Assembly: GCA_947500545.1 (NCBI GenBank)
Contig: CANMSO010000001.1
Coordinates: 930,001 to 994,000 of the forward strand
Direction of reading: 5' to 3'
DNA length: 64,000 nucleotides
From: an uncultured Aquimarina sp.
GTDB taxonomy: Bacteria > Bacteroidota > Bacteroidia > Flavobacteriales > Flavobacteriaceae
Below, piece after piece: positions 16,710-26,186 of the stretch (its first letter is position 1; each line of letters opens with the position of its first letter). A program made the position numbers and the translations under genes. Under the pieces are notes generated by a model. It was not told the origin of the DNA, ran no database searches, and worked only from the letters and a program-made list of their open reading frames with translations.

Positions 16710-18962
16710 TTATTTATCGACCTTACTTATAGGAATTTTAATTGTACTATCGCTAAACCATTTGATTTGCAATGGAGTTTTACCATCTTCAATAGTCTCA
16801 TCACTTACATTTTTACCGGTACCATAATTAATTTGCCAATTAGGGTTCTTGTTTATCCCCAATAAAACTATAAGCTTACTTCCTTTTTTAATACGTTTAC
16901 TTACAAAGAAAGAGTTCCTAACAGGCATAGACTCCTTTTTCCCAGGTACTAGTAATTGTCGTTTCCTTTTATCTTTTGCATAACTTGCTCTACCAATAAA
17001 ATCGCTTAGTTTAAAGTACCGCCCATCAGACATTAATTCATACAATTCTAGAGTGATATCCATATCCTTTTTATTAATCTCTGCATTAATATCTGCTATA
17101 AATGATCCATTAATATCAAAATCTCTTTCAAAAGGTTCAGTTTGAAACGAAAGTTGATTTCTAACGTTTAACTCTTTGGCGTAAGTAGAATTTTGTTTTA
17201 CTATACTATCTCCTCTAAAAAGAAAATCTACTTCCTGACGAATATATTCGTTTGAATCAGTTTTAGATTGGACTAATTTATAATCCTTTCCAATTCTAAC
17301 ATTATCAAAATAATACGTTAAAGTATCACCATTCATTGACTTTAACGACGGTTTATGCTTCCATATATTCGCTCCCATAACCTGATAATTAATCTTATCT
17401 TTAAGTCTTTTAGGCTTTTCTTTTCCCTTAAGTATATAATCAAACCATTGATATGCTATTACATCCATATCATTTTTGGCAATACTATCAATAACATACT
17501 CTCCAATTTTTTTTGAAGACCTTCCTTGGCCTCCTCCATGATGGTAAGGACCTATTATAAAGTAATGTTCAGCATTTTTATTCCGTTTAATATGTTCTTT
17601 CATATAATGCATTGCTCCACGTTGATCTGCATCAAAATATCCTGTTGTAGTCAAGATTGGTATATTAATCTTTGCGAAATCATCTTCACTTGTTGCCATA
17701 TCCTGCCAGTATTTATCATAATCAGGATGATCTAACCAACGCTGAAAAATTTTATCAGGAGACCCTTCTATAGAATCTAGAGCTCTAAATGATTTACCTG
17801 TTCTATACCATTCATTGTATACTTTTGACCATTTCTCACCATCTCTAAAATCCTTATCATCATTAAACTTATCATTAGTAACATAATTGATCCATCTAAG
17901 CATATAGCTCATAAATACATTATTATGCATTGGATAATCTATTCCAATACCAACTGCAACTTGTGGAACAATTGTCTTCAACGCCGGATGCATTTTTTTT
18001 GTAGCCGCCCATTGACTAAAACCAAGATAACTTCCTCCCATCATTCCAACTTGACCATTACTCCATGGTTGTTTACTGATCCAATCAATAATATTATAAG
18101 CGTCGTTAGCATCATGTTCAAAAGGTTCAATTTCATTAGAACTAAATCGCTTACCTCTTGTACTCGCTACCACACCAACATAACCATAATACGCCGCTTC
18201 TTTGACTAAATGATCATACCTAAAACCGCTTTTTCCCGGGTAAATATCAAAAATTAAAATAGTTGGCATCGGTTCTGAAACATTGATTCTCTTTGCCATT
18301 TTCAATGCTATGTTACCCCCATTTTTTGTAGAAATAGCAATACTATCATTGATGTAAAACCGTTTTTGATCTTCTTCATCTATAAGTGAAATAGCCAACG
18401 ATTTGGATTTTTCCGCTACTTTTTTCGAAAGATATAAGGATGAAAGTTTGAGCATAGTATTTTGATCAATACTATCTTTATTTTTTTGCTTATCCAGAAT
18501 TTCCTGAATTTCTTCTTCTCTTTCGCCGATATTTACATGAAACCTCCCAGGAAAACGGAGCTTGGCAAACTCTGTCAAAGGATCATACAGCACTTTAAAA
18601 GCGGTCCTATATGCATCCTCAAACGAAGTTTTAGAGGTTAATCCTCTAAGATATAATTCATATTGTGAAGAAATTAGCATGGCCTCATCCGGATATTCTT
18701 TCCCCAAGATGTTACGCAGACTATCAATTGAAACAAAAGCGTCTTGATATTGGCCAGAAAGAATCTCTAAAGCACGCTTATTTATGTAGTAGGTTTCTTT
18801 ATCTTTTTCGGTGTAATTATTTAAAATTGATTTTGCAATTTTAGGAATCTCTTTATCGAGCAAAGATGGATTCGCTAGAATTTCCTTTGATAGATAAAAA
18901 TTTTGAGAAAATATATTTGTAATACTTAATCCAAAAAAAAATATTAACGCGATTTTTTTCAT
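16710..18962 (-). CDS. CocE/NonD family (X-Pro dipeptidyl-peptidase-like) secreted hydrolase
   Basis: An alpha/beta hydrolase of the S15 / CocE-NonD family, about 750 residues from the preferred ATG at 18962; an upstream ATG at 18995 would put 11 extra residues before a good signal peptide. The nucleophile elbow is GGSYLG with Ser about residue 311, the acid Asp is probably in GYFDADQRG, and the His in GPYHHGG. A family-typical C-terminal jelly roll follows (LFRGDSIVKQ onward). An unusual N-terminal helical part of about 200 residues precedes the hydrolase. Relatives cleave X-Pro dipeptides, cocaine or glutaryl-amide bonds; specificity here is unknown. It lies 79 bases upstream of the M1 peptidase gene on the same strand. 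Confidence 0.85.
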   Translation of the reverse strand: MKKIALIFFFGLSITNIFSQNFYLSKEILANPSLLDKEIPKIAKSILNNYTEKDKETYYINKRALEILSGQYQDAFVSIDSLRNILGKEYPDEAMLISSQYELYLRGLTSKTSFEDAYRTAFKVLYDPLTEFAKLRFPGRFHVNIGEREEEIQEILDKQKNKDSIDQNTMLKLSSLYLSKKVAEKSKSLAISLIDEEDQKRFYINDSIAISTKNGGNIALKMAKRINVSEPMPTILIFDIYPGKSGFRYDHLVKEAAYYGYVGVVASTRGKRFSSNEIEPFEHDANDAYNIIDWISKQPWSNGQVGMMGGSYLGFSQWAATKKMHPALKTIVPQVAVGIGIDYPMHNNVFMSYMLRWINYVTNDKFNDDKDFRDGEKWSKVYNEWYRTGKSFRALDSIEGSPDKIFQRWLDHPDYDKYWQDMATSEDDFAKINIPILTTTGYFDADQRGAMHYMKEHIKRNKNAEHYFIIGPYHHGGGQGRSSKKIGEYVIDSIAKNDMDVIAYQWFDYILKGKEKPKRLKDKINYQVMGANIWKHKPSLKSMNGDTLTYYFDNVRIGKDYKLVQSKTDSNEYIRQEVDFLFRGDSIVKQNSTYAKELNVRNQLSFQTEPFERDFDINGSFIADINAEINKKDMDITLELYELMSDGRYFKLSDFIGRASYAKDKRKRQLLVPGKKESMPVRNSFFVSKRIKKGSKLIVLLGINKNPNWQINYGTGKNVSDETIEDGKTPLQIKWFSDSTIKIPISKVDK

Positions 18963-19072
18963 AATGTGTTTTAATTGATGAATTGTGAGGTACAAAAAAA
19001 AGCATTTACTTCAAATATTTTGTTATTATCAAAAGTAATTTGTGATTTTTTATAACAGAATTGGAACAAACT

Positions 19073-19102
19073 TTGAACTTTTCAAGACTAAGTTTATCTT
19101 CG
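19073..19102 (+). promoter_or_regulatory. recG promoter
   Basis: TTG (19073-19075), 19 bases, then TATCTTCG (19095-19102): one mismatch from TAnnTTTG. Initiation would fall at about 19108, the preferred ATG, giving a leaderless or near-leaderless mRNA and excluding the upstream GTG start. Confidence 0.5.
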
Positions 19103-19107
19103 TCCTA

Positions 19108-21210
19108 ATGAATCCTAATATTTTACAAACTCCTATTGATTATCTAAAGGGCGTAGGTCCCTCTAGAGCTGATTTGTTGCGATCAGAGTTAGGGATTCAC
19201 ACCTATCAGGATTTGATTAATCTTTTCCCAAATAGATATCTTGATAAAACACAATACTACAAGATTAATCAATTGCAAAGAAACTCTGCAGAAGTGCAAA
19301 TCGTAGGTAAAATTATTAATATAAAGACTGTAGAACAAAAAAAAGGGAAGCGATTAGTTGCCCGATTTATGGATGATACTGGTGAAATAGAGCTAGTTTG
19401 GTTTCGAGGGCATAAATGGATTCGAGAAAATCTGAAACTGAATACCCCTTATGTAATCTTTGGGAAAACTAAATATTACAATGGGTTTAGCATGCCGCAC
19501 CCAGAGATGGAATTGTTAAAGGAACATGAAGGCAATCTAAAAACGGTAATGCAGCCTATATATCCTTCAACCGAAAAATTATCCAATAAAGGGATCACAA
19601 ACCGGGTAATGATGAAAATGATGCAACAACTATTTGTAGAAACTAAAGTGCGTTTTTATGATACTTTATCTAAAGAAATTCTAGATGAATTAAAATTGAT
19701 TTCAAAGAGCGAAGCTGTATTCAATATTCATTTCCCTAAAAGCCAGGAGTTGTTAGCCAAATCACAGTATCGACTGAAGTTTGAAGAGCTATTTTATATT
19801 CAGTTACAATTAATAACTAAAAAACTAATCCGAAAACAAAAGATAAAAGGATTCCCATTTACAGAAGTAGGTAAGTATTTTAATGATTTCTATAATAACC
19901 ACCTTCCATTCGAGCTAACCAACGCTCAAAAACGAGTGATTAAAGAAATTAGAAATGATATTGGTAGTAGTGCACAAATGAATCGCCTATTACAAGGTGA
20001 TGTAGGATCAGGCAAAACAATCGTTGGATTAATGACGATGTTATTGGCAATCGATAATGATTTTCAGGCATGTCTCATGGCTCCTACCGCTATTTTAGCA
20101 AATCAACATTATCAAGGTATTATGGCGCTTACAAAGGATTTAGATATCAATATAAAGCTATTAATGGGGAGTTCTACTACAAAACAACGTAGAGTAATAC
20201 ATCAAGAATTAGAAGACGGAACATTGCATATTCTTATTGGTACACATGCCGTTTTAGAAGATAAAGTGAAATTCAAAAATCTGGGCTTGTCAATTATTGA
20301 TGAGCAACATCGATTTGGCGTTGCCCAACGATCTAAACTATGGCATAAAAACAGCTACCCTCCACATATTTTGGTGATGACCGCCACACCTATCCCAAGA
20401 ACATTAGCTATGAGTTTATATGGAGATCTGGATATATCTATTATAGATGAGCTACCACCTGGGCGAAAGGCAATTAAAACAGTACATCGATACGATAGCA
20501 ACCGTCTTAAAGTTTTCAAATTCATCGAAGATGAAATAAAAAAAGGAAGGCAGATTTATATCGTATATCCTTTAATACAAGAGTCTGAAGCCATGGATTA
20601 TAAAGATCTTATGGACGGATATGAGAGTATCGCCCGGTCCTTCCCTGCTCCAGAATATCAAATTTCTATCGTGCATGGCAAAATGAAACCTGCAGATAAA
20701 GATTATGAGATGGAGCGTTTTGTAAAAGGCGAAACACAAATCATGGTTGCTACAACAGTAATTGAAGTTGGTGTTAATGTTCCCAATGCAAGTGTTATGA
20801 TTATTGAAAGTGCAGAACGCTTTGGGCTTTCGCAATTACATCAATTACGTGGACGGGTTGGTCGAGGTGCAGAACAAAGCTTCTGTATCCTAATGACTAG
20901 TTTTAAACTTTCCGCTGATAGTAAAATCAGATTAGAAACCATGGTACGAACCAATGACGGTTTTGATATTGCCGAAGTTGATCTAAAATTACGTGGCCCA
21001 GGAGATATCATGGGCACTCAACAAAGCGGGGTGCTAAATCTAAAAATTGCAGATATCGTAAGGGATAATGACATCCTAAAAACTGCCAGACACTACGCAA
21101 TGAAGATCTTGAATGAAGATCCTTCATTAACCACAGAAAAAAACAAGGTTTTGTTGTACACTTATCAGCAAATGGCGAAACATAAGAATATCTGGAACTA
21201 TATTTCTTAG
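19108..21210 (+). CDS. recG: ATP-dependent DNA helicase RecG
   Basis: A 700-residue superfamily 2 helicase that remodels stalled replication forks and Holliday junctions. The N-terminal wedge (OB fold, about 1-200) starts with the typical TPIDYLKGVGPSRADLL; Walker A is GDVGSGKT, the Walker B box is DEQHRFG, motif III is TATPIPRT, and the C-terminal RecA-like lobe has GRVGRG and the RecG TRG region (MVRTNDGFDIAEVDLKLRGPGD). The ATG at 19108 is chosen over the GTG at 19042 because of length and promoter position. Single-gene unit; the preceding minus gene is divergent. Confidence 0.97.
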   Translation: MNPNILQTPIDYLKGVGPSRADLLRSELGIHTYQDLINLFPNRYLDKTQYYKINQLQRNSAEVQIVGKIINIKTVEQKKGKRLVARFMDDTGEIELVWFRGHKWIRENLKLNTPYVIFGKTKYYNGFSMPHPEMELLKEHEGNLKTVMQPIYPSTEKLSNKGITNRVMMKMMQQLFVETKVRFYDTLSKEILDELKLISKSEAVFNIHFPKSQELLAKSQYRLKFEELFYIQLQLITKKLIRKQKIKGFPFTEVGKYFNDFYNNHLPFELTNAQKRVIKEIRNDIGSSAQMNRLLQGDVGSGKTIVGLMTMLLAIDNDFQACLMAPTAILANQHYQGIMALTKDLDINIKLLMGSSTTKQRRVIHQELEDGTLHILIGTHAVLEDKVKFKNLGLSIIDEQHRFGVAQRSKLWHKNSYPPHILVMTATPIPRTLAMSLYGDLDISIIDELPPGRKAIKTVHRYDSNRLKVFKFIEDEIKKGRQIYIVYPLIQESEAMDYKDLMDGYESIARSFPAPEYQISIVHGKMKPADKDYEMERFVKGETQIMVATTVIEVGVNVPNASVMIIESAERFGLSQLHQLRGRVGRGAEQSFCILMTSFKLSADSKIRLETMVRTNDGFDIAEVDLKLRGPGDIMGTQQSGVLNLKIADIVRDNDILKTARHYAMKILNEDPSLTTEKNKVLLYTYQQMAKHKNIWNYIS

Positions 21211-21367
21211 TCAATAGTTTTTTATTTGTACATTTTTCCACTACCTTAGAATACCCCTATAAACTACACTCAGTTAAATAAAAATCAGTTGTTTACAAAC
21301 AAAACAAGTAAAAAGTTTTGAGTAGATTAACACTAGTATTACAGCTAATGATTTAAAAACATTTAGC

Positions 21368-22885
21368 ATGAAAAGATATACATCAAATCGAAGAAAAAGA
21401 AGCAAGCAAGTAAACAATAATGAGCCTTTTTTTCAGAAAAAATCGGAAAAAAACATTTTCAGTAAACCAGAAGAAAGTAATACAGGTTTTTTTGATAAAA
21501 AGAAGGGATTTTTCTTATATAGCACACCTAATAAAAAGGCATCAATTCAAAAGAAAAAAAATGGAGCCCTTCCCGAAGATCTTAAGACAAAAATGGAAGC
21601 ATCGTTTGGGCAAGATTTTTCTAATGTGATGATTCAGAAGAATTCGAAAAAAGCCGTACAATTAAATGCGCTTGCATTCACACAAGGAAACAACGTACAC
21701 TTTGCCCCTGGACAGTATAATCCTAACTCTGAAAATGGTCGCCAGCTTATTGGGCATGAGTTTGCCCATGTTGCTCAACAACGAAATGGAGTGGTACAAC
21801 CAACAAGTGTAATGGGTAAAGGATTTACTTTAAACAAAAATAAACAGTTGGAAAATGAAGCAGATAGTCTTGGGAAAAAAGCAGTACAAGGTGAAGCCAT
21901 AAATAAATATAGATCTTCTGGTTTAGGGAATCACAATTCTATGAATGCAACCCAGGCAAAAAGTAAGGTTATTCAAAGAACGGTAAAAACCTGGGGAGGA
22001 GAATGGGATACAACAAAATATAGCTTGATTACCCCTGCTGCTAAAGCAGGATTAAGAGGTGTTGATATCGATTTAAACTTTAAACCAGGAAAGAATGTAG
22101 ATGCAGAGTTAATAGGTTTAACGCAGACTATTAAGTTTCGGAAATCAGGAAAGCCCTATTTTATGGGAGATGCAACCCGAAAAGATCATTCAATTAAATC
22201 TAAGGATGCTAAAGAAGTTGACGCTACAACAAAAGAAACTGATGAAGGTACTCATATAGATCAATTTAAATCTGAAACCAACCCTCTTTATGCCGTAACA
22301 GGATCAACAGATAAGGATAAAACCTTAGAGGACACAAAACCTGGGGCAACATGGGGGCAACATGGTTATAGATATTATGATGCCAGTAAAACCTTGAAAG
22401 AGAAGAAAGCAATCCTAAAAGATACTCCCAAAATTCATACGGCTTCAAAGGACTCTTTGCAAGTATTTGAAACCACTGCAGTTGCAATTAAGGGAAAACA
22501 AAAGGATTCATATTATGGCTCCGTATCCTGGGGATGGAAAACGGATAGTAAAGGTCTTTTCAAAAAGCTTCCACTACAAGTTGCTTCGCAAGGTGTACCA
22601 AGTTCTTCATTTCTTAAGGCGGCCGAGATCTGGAATGCTTCTAAAACCTCTAAAGGCAAAGACACCTTAAATTTACCTTCTAAAGATGTAAAATTAATTA
22701 GTAACCCAAAAGGAGTTAACATTGGTCCAGGACCTCTTTACACTTATCTCCCTAAGGGAACCAGAGTTGTTGAGACACCGGGTTTTCCTTCTATGGTTGA
22801 AACTTACATCAAAGTTATTGATGGTTCACATGTTGGAAAAACAGGCAAAGTAATGAATAGCGATTTAAGTGATGAAAGAAATTAA
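21368..22885 (+). CDS. DUF4157 (eCIS-core) domain protein with variable C-terminal region
   Basis: A 505-residue protein without a signal peptide. Residues 1-65 are a Lys/Asn/Phe-rich leader; residues 66-145 are a DUF4157 domain with LPEDLKTKMEASFGQDFS and a zinc-protease-like HEFAH at 130-134 in GHEFAHVAQQ. Residues 200-505 form a second region starting TVKTWGGEWDT, with GVDIDLNFKPG and many charged residues, not recognised as a known toxin. DUF4157 proteins are typical cargo or accessory proteins of extracellular contractile injection systems (eCIS), but no tail, sheath or baseplate gene occurs in this window. A lipoprotein gene follows after four bases. Confidence 0.85.
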   Translation: MKRYTSNRRKRSKQVNNNEPFFQKKSEKNIFSKPEESNTGFFDKKKGFFLYSTPNKKASIQKKKNGALPEDLKTKMEASFGQDFSNVMIQKNSKKAVQLNALAFTQGNNVHFAPGQYNPNSENGRQLIGHEFAHVAQQRNGVVQPTSVMGKGFTLNKNKQLENEADSLGKKAVQGEAINKYRSSGLGNHNSMNATQAKSKVIQRTVKTWGGEWDTTKYSLITPAAKAGLRGVDIDLNFKPGKNVDAELIGLTQTIKFRKSGKPYFMGDATRKDHSIKSKDAKEVDATTKETDEGTHIDQFKSETNPLYAVTGSTDKDKTLEDTKPGATWGQHGYRYYDASKTLKEKKAILKDTPKIHTASKDSLQVFETTAVAIKGKQKDSYYGSVSWGWKTDSKGLFKKLPLQVASQGVPSSSFLKAAEIWNASKTSKGKDTLNLPSKDVKLISNPKGVNIGPGPLYTYLPKGTRVVETPGFPSMVETYIKVIDGSHVGKTGKVMNSDLSDERN

Positions 22886-22889
22886 TTTC

Positions 22890-23546
22890 ATGAAATTTTA
22901 TATACTTACCATTTTGATTTTGGTGATCAGTTGCTCAACAAAAACTTCTAAAAATATGAGTGCAGTATCTTTTGAAAATAAATTAGTTGAAATAGGTTAC
23001 TCTGGGCTTTTTATGTTTGACAATGAAAAATTATCTGATAGTATTTGGAAAAATGGAGATAATCAAACACAACTTGAAGATGTAGTTGAAAGTTCATCAA
23101 GCTCGCTTCATGCAAAATTTTTGGCCGCAGAAATTCTGAGGCATCATGAAGTTAAGTTTAAAACTAAAAATACCGAAAATTTAGTGGAAGCGTATACCTA
23201 TGCTTTAACGCATACCAGTTTAGAAAAAAATAATTCTGTTCAACTTAATGGCAACCTATGGGGGTTGCTTTATGATCATGATGACAGTGGGTACTTAGGT
23301 AAGCAACTAATTGCTTTTGGAGAATCTGGAATTTCACATTTAACAGAATTATTAGACCAAAATGGAAATATCACGTATGAAGGGTCTAAAGAAGCTACAA
23401 TGGGTAATGCTTATCAATACCGAGTAAAAGATTTTGCTGCCTTTTATATCTCGAAAATTAAAAATATCCATGTAAAATTTTACCAAGATTTAGATTCAAG
23501 AGATCAAGAAATTAATCGGTTAAAAAAGTTTCTGAAGAGTGAGTAA
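22890..23546 (+). CDS. Lipoprotein coupled to the DUF4157 gene, possible immunity or partner protein
   Basis: A protein of 218 residues if it starts at the ATG at 22890, which gives a clean lipoprotein signal (LILVIS before Cys15); an in-frame ATG at 22869 overlaps the upstream gene and pushes the signal inward. The mature part is mostly helical with acidic patches (ENLVEAYTYALTHTSLEKN, LWGLLYDHDDSGYLGKQLIAFGESGISHLTELL), HEAT-like in rhythm. No family recognised with confidence. The four-base spacing from the DUF4157 gene means co-expression, so it could protect against or help export that protein; this is inference from position. Confidence 0.55.
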   Translation: MKFYILTILILVISCSTKTSKNMSAVSFENKLVEIGYSGLFMFDNEKLSDSIWKNGDNQTQLEDVVESSSSSLHAKFLAAEILRHHEVKFKTKNTENLVEAYTYALTHTSLEKNNSVQLNGNLWGLLYDHDDSGYLGKQLIAFGESGISHLTELLDQNGNITYEGSKEATMGNAYQYRVKDFAAFYISKIKNIHVKFYQDLDSRDQEINRLKKFLKSE

Positions 23547-23565
23547 AGTTAGTAAACCATTTCCC

Positions 23566-24075
23566 TTATTTTATAATATCTCGTCTAATAGCATACACTA
23601 ATTCATCTTCATATTCTCCAAATTTGAAGAATGTTTTTTCAAATCGCGCTTCAAGTTTAAAACCCACTTTCTCTAATACCTTTTGCGAACCTATATTACT
23701 TCCAAATGGTCTGGCAAAAATTCTATTAATTTCTAAATTAGTAAAACCATATTCTACCATTTGTTTTATGGCTTTTGTCATAATTCCCATACCCCAAAAT
23801 GGTTCTGCCAACCAATATCCGAGTTCTGCATTTTTACATTCTATATCAGATTGGGGCCGTAAACTAATTCCACCACAGGCCGCACTATCAAACTCTATAG
23901 CAAAATTATGTCCGGTTTTATTTTTGATTGTGAATGTTATAAAATTCTTACCATCTTGTTCACTGTACGGAAATGGAAACTGATTTGCTAAATTTCTGGC
24001 AATTTTATAATTATTAGCATACTGCACCAACCCATCAAGATCGTCCATCTTCCAAGGTCTTAATTTAATCTCCAT
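23566..24075 (-). CDS. GNAT family N-acetyltransferase (RimJ/RimL type)
   Basis: A 169-residue acetyltransferase of the RimJ/RimL-like GNAT group. It begins with IKLRPWKMDDLDGLVQYANN, and has the strand CGGISLRPQ, AELGYWLAEPFWGMGIMTKAIKQMVEYGF with the acetyl-CoA loop (FWGMGIMT, the Q/R-x-x-G-x-G/A region), and INRIFARPFGSNIGSQKVLEKVGFKLEARF at the C-terminus. Substrate could be a ribosomal or other protein N-terminus, or a small amine. It converges with the lipoprotein gene and starts 20 bases after the end of the next minus gene, so it may be the last gene of that transcript. Confidence 0.92.
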   Translation of the reverse strand: MEIKLRPWKMDDLDGLVQYANNYKIARNLANQFPFPYSEQDGKNFITFTIKNKTGHNFAIEFDSAACGGISLRPQSDIECKNAELGYWLAEPFWGMGIMTKAIKQMVEYGFTNLEINRIFARPFGSNIGSQKVLEKVGFKLEARFEKTFFKFGEYEDELVYAIRRDIIK

Positions 24076-24095
24076 AATAGCAAATTTAATACAAC

Positions 24096-26090
24096 CTACA
24101 CTGGTAGAATGAAATTCTTTATAAATCTTACAATCCCATTTTTTGAAGGACCCTTGACATCGGCATCGATAAGAATAAGGTCATCCTCTTTCTTTTTAAG
24201 ATATATCCCACTCATAAAAACATCTATCAAATTTAATTCAGATTCAACATTAAACCTTGTATTCTTTTGCCAAGCAAGAATTCTACTTGTAGCCACACTT
24301 GCACCTGCATTAGAATGCCCCGTAGTTATAGGTTCTCCTTTAGTAATCAAAATCAATTTACCAGGGCCTTTTGCAGTTGTGAAAATCATACGACCAAATA
24401 GTAATGATGTTAATCTAAGACTCACTATTGCAGAGATAGTAATCCCCTCACTCATTCCTACAAAATTTCTGAAATGAAATACAACCTCCTCACCCTCCTT
24501 GATATCCCATTCTACGAACTCATGACTACCCATCGCTTTAAAATGCACCTCTTCTGGTCTGGATTTCATGACTACTTTATTCATTGCATAGTTTCGGGTA
24601 AATATTCTCGCCAAAACTGCAGCTTTCCATTGAGGTAGAGAAAACTTTGGTGCTCTCCCACTTGGTTCAAATGACCTTGATATATAATAATTCTCTTGAT
24701 CAGCCTTGGGATCAATCGTATATTGATTTCCAAATTTATGCAAAGTCCCTTTAGAAGTATTTCCATCAGATTCTAATAGGGTAACATAGTTTTCATCATC
24801 TGAAGAAAATGCTACTCGTGAAAACACATATAAGAAACTTTTCAGGATTAAAAACCCAAAAGCTATATCTAAAAGGAGATTAATAAAGGTAATTGTATCA
24901 AAAGTGGATTGAATAGTGAATTTCAATTTTTGGGTAAACGAATCTATTTGTTCATTTATCGTATTGTTGATTCCCAAAGTGGATGCTTCGACTTCTTCTT
25001 GTGTTCCATTAGCAGAATTCTGAACCTGCCCCACTAAACTAACCAGCATTTCATTTCGTTGTACTACATAAGACTCATTTACGCTTCTTTTTGCACTATT
25101 CTTTGCTTGACAAGGAAAATTTAGTTTCCCCCAAAACCCACAATCTTCTTCTTTAAAAACTGGTGCCATTTCGGGTAATGTTGGTTTAAAGATACCCGCA
25201 TAAACATTTGCTACTTCATCAGGCAATTTGTCTGTCTTATTTTTGACAATCCCATTAATTTGCCCTGTGCCGCTAAGTATAGCTTCTTGTATACATATTA
25301 CCTCAGCTTCCATAGAAAACTCTAAATCTTTCTCAAATTGATCTCTTTTATATTTTCTACTCTCATCTGTAGACATGATAAAAGTTTGATCATAAATCTG
25401 ATCAATCGATGCTTTATTCATTTTATTATTAAGGATTGCTCCCGGAATAATAAAAATCAATAATGGAGACCAATAAAGAAACGATTTTAATGTAAGACTG
25501 CCTGTACGTTTAAGTCCTGTTTCTCTAAAAATATTGATGTTTTGTTTAAATGCCAGATATAAGAACCTAATAAGTACTGAATAGGTAAGAAACAGAATAA
25601 GATGTTGAATATCCAATAAGATCCATATTATTATCAATGCTATAAAAAATGGGATAGAACGTAGATTTCCTTTAACAATGAAATAAAGAAATGCTATTTT
25701 ATAGCAAAGAAAATGAAGGATACCAATTAGCGCTTCATGTTTCTCTAAAGCCATATCTCCAGAGCTACTAATTAGATGTATATACCCAGCAAAAAAGGCC
25801 GGTAACAGACCTAAGATTCGATAGTAATTTTTACCACCCATAACCAAAATTAATCCAATTGGGATTAAGTATAGTGGCATCGCGTATAACAGCTGAAATT
25901 CTTCATGAATTTGAAAACTGGTAATAGAAAAGCCAAAAATGGCAAAAAGAGAAAAATCTTCTATCGCGGGAAGTATCCCTATAAGTACAATTAACAGAAA
26001 AAGGTTAAGAGGCCCCTCATTTTTGAAGCGCTGTTTTAGTTGCTCAAGATTAATCATCCCCAGAGATTTGTGTTGGTTATTCTTATACAA
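24096..26090 (-). CDS. Polytopic membrane protein with AIM24-like C-terminal domain
   Basis: A 664-residue protein (653 if it starts at the ATG at 26057). About seven helices lie within residues 28-225, a long acidic extracytoplasmic stretch runs over 230-400 with cysteines in CGFWGKLNFPCQ that could pair, another helix is near 400-425, and a soluble beta-rich domain spans 440-660. That last domain, with FRNFVGMSEG, GPGKLILITKGEP, GASVATSRILAW and LIDVFMSGIYLKKKEDD, reminds me of AIM24 (TIGR00266) beta-helical proteins; this is tentative. Function unknown. It lies 20 bases upstream of the GNAT gene and 96 after the T9SS gene. Confidence 0.6.
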   Translation of the reverse strand: MYKNNQHKSLGMINLEQLKQRFKNEGPLNLFLLIVLIGILPAIEDFSLFAIFGFSITSFQIHEEFQLLYAMPLYLIPIGLILVMGGKNYYRILGLLPAFFAGYIHLISSSGDMALEKHEALIGILHFLCYKIAFLYFIVKGNLRSIPFFIALIIIWILLDIQHLILFLTYSVLIRFLYLAFKQNINIFRETGLKRTGSLTLKSFLYWSPLLIFIIPGAILNNKMNKASIDQIYDQTFIMSTDESRKYKRDQFEKDLEFSMEAEVICIQEAILSGTGQINGIVKNKTDKLPDEVANVYAGIFKPTLPEMAPVFKEEDCGFWGKLNFPCQAKNSAKRSVNESYVVQRNEMLVSLVGQVQNSANGTQEEVEASTLGINNTINEQIDSFTQKLKFTIQSTFDTITFINLLLDIAFGFLILKSFLYVFSRVAFSSDDENYVTLLESDGNTSKGTLHKFGNQYTIDPKADQENYYISRSFEPSGRAPKFSLPQWKAAVLARIFTRNYAMNKVVMKSRPEEVHFKAMGSHEFVEWDIKEGEEVVFHFRNFVGMSEGITISAIVSLRLTSLLFGRMIFTTAKGPGKLILITKGEPITTGHSNAGASVATSRILAWQKNTRFNVESELNLIDVFMSGIYLKKKEDDLILIDADVKGPSKNGIVRFIKNFILPV

Positions 26091-26186
26091 GATAAGTAAT
26101 TACTATTAAAATCCTATAGAAGAAATAGACCTCAACATATTATTCTCTAATTAAATGAGGTTGTAGTATCATATCAAAAAAAAGAA

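Noticed and set aside
19042..19107. Upstream extension of recG from a GTG
   Set aside because: It adds 22 atypical residues and overlaps the promoter; the ATG at 19108 gives the normal family start.
21368..22885. A complete contractile injection locus
   Set aside because: Only the DUF4157 gene is present; neighbours are recG, a lipoprotein and a GNAT gene.
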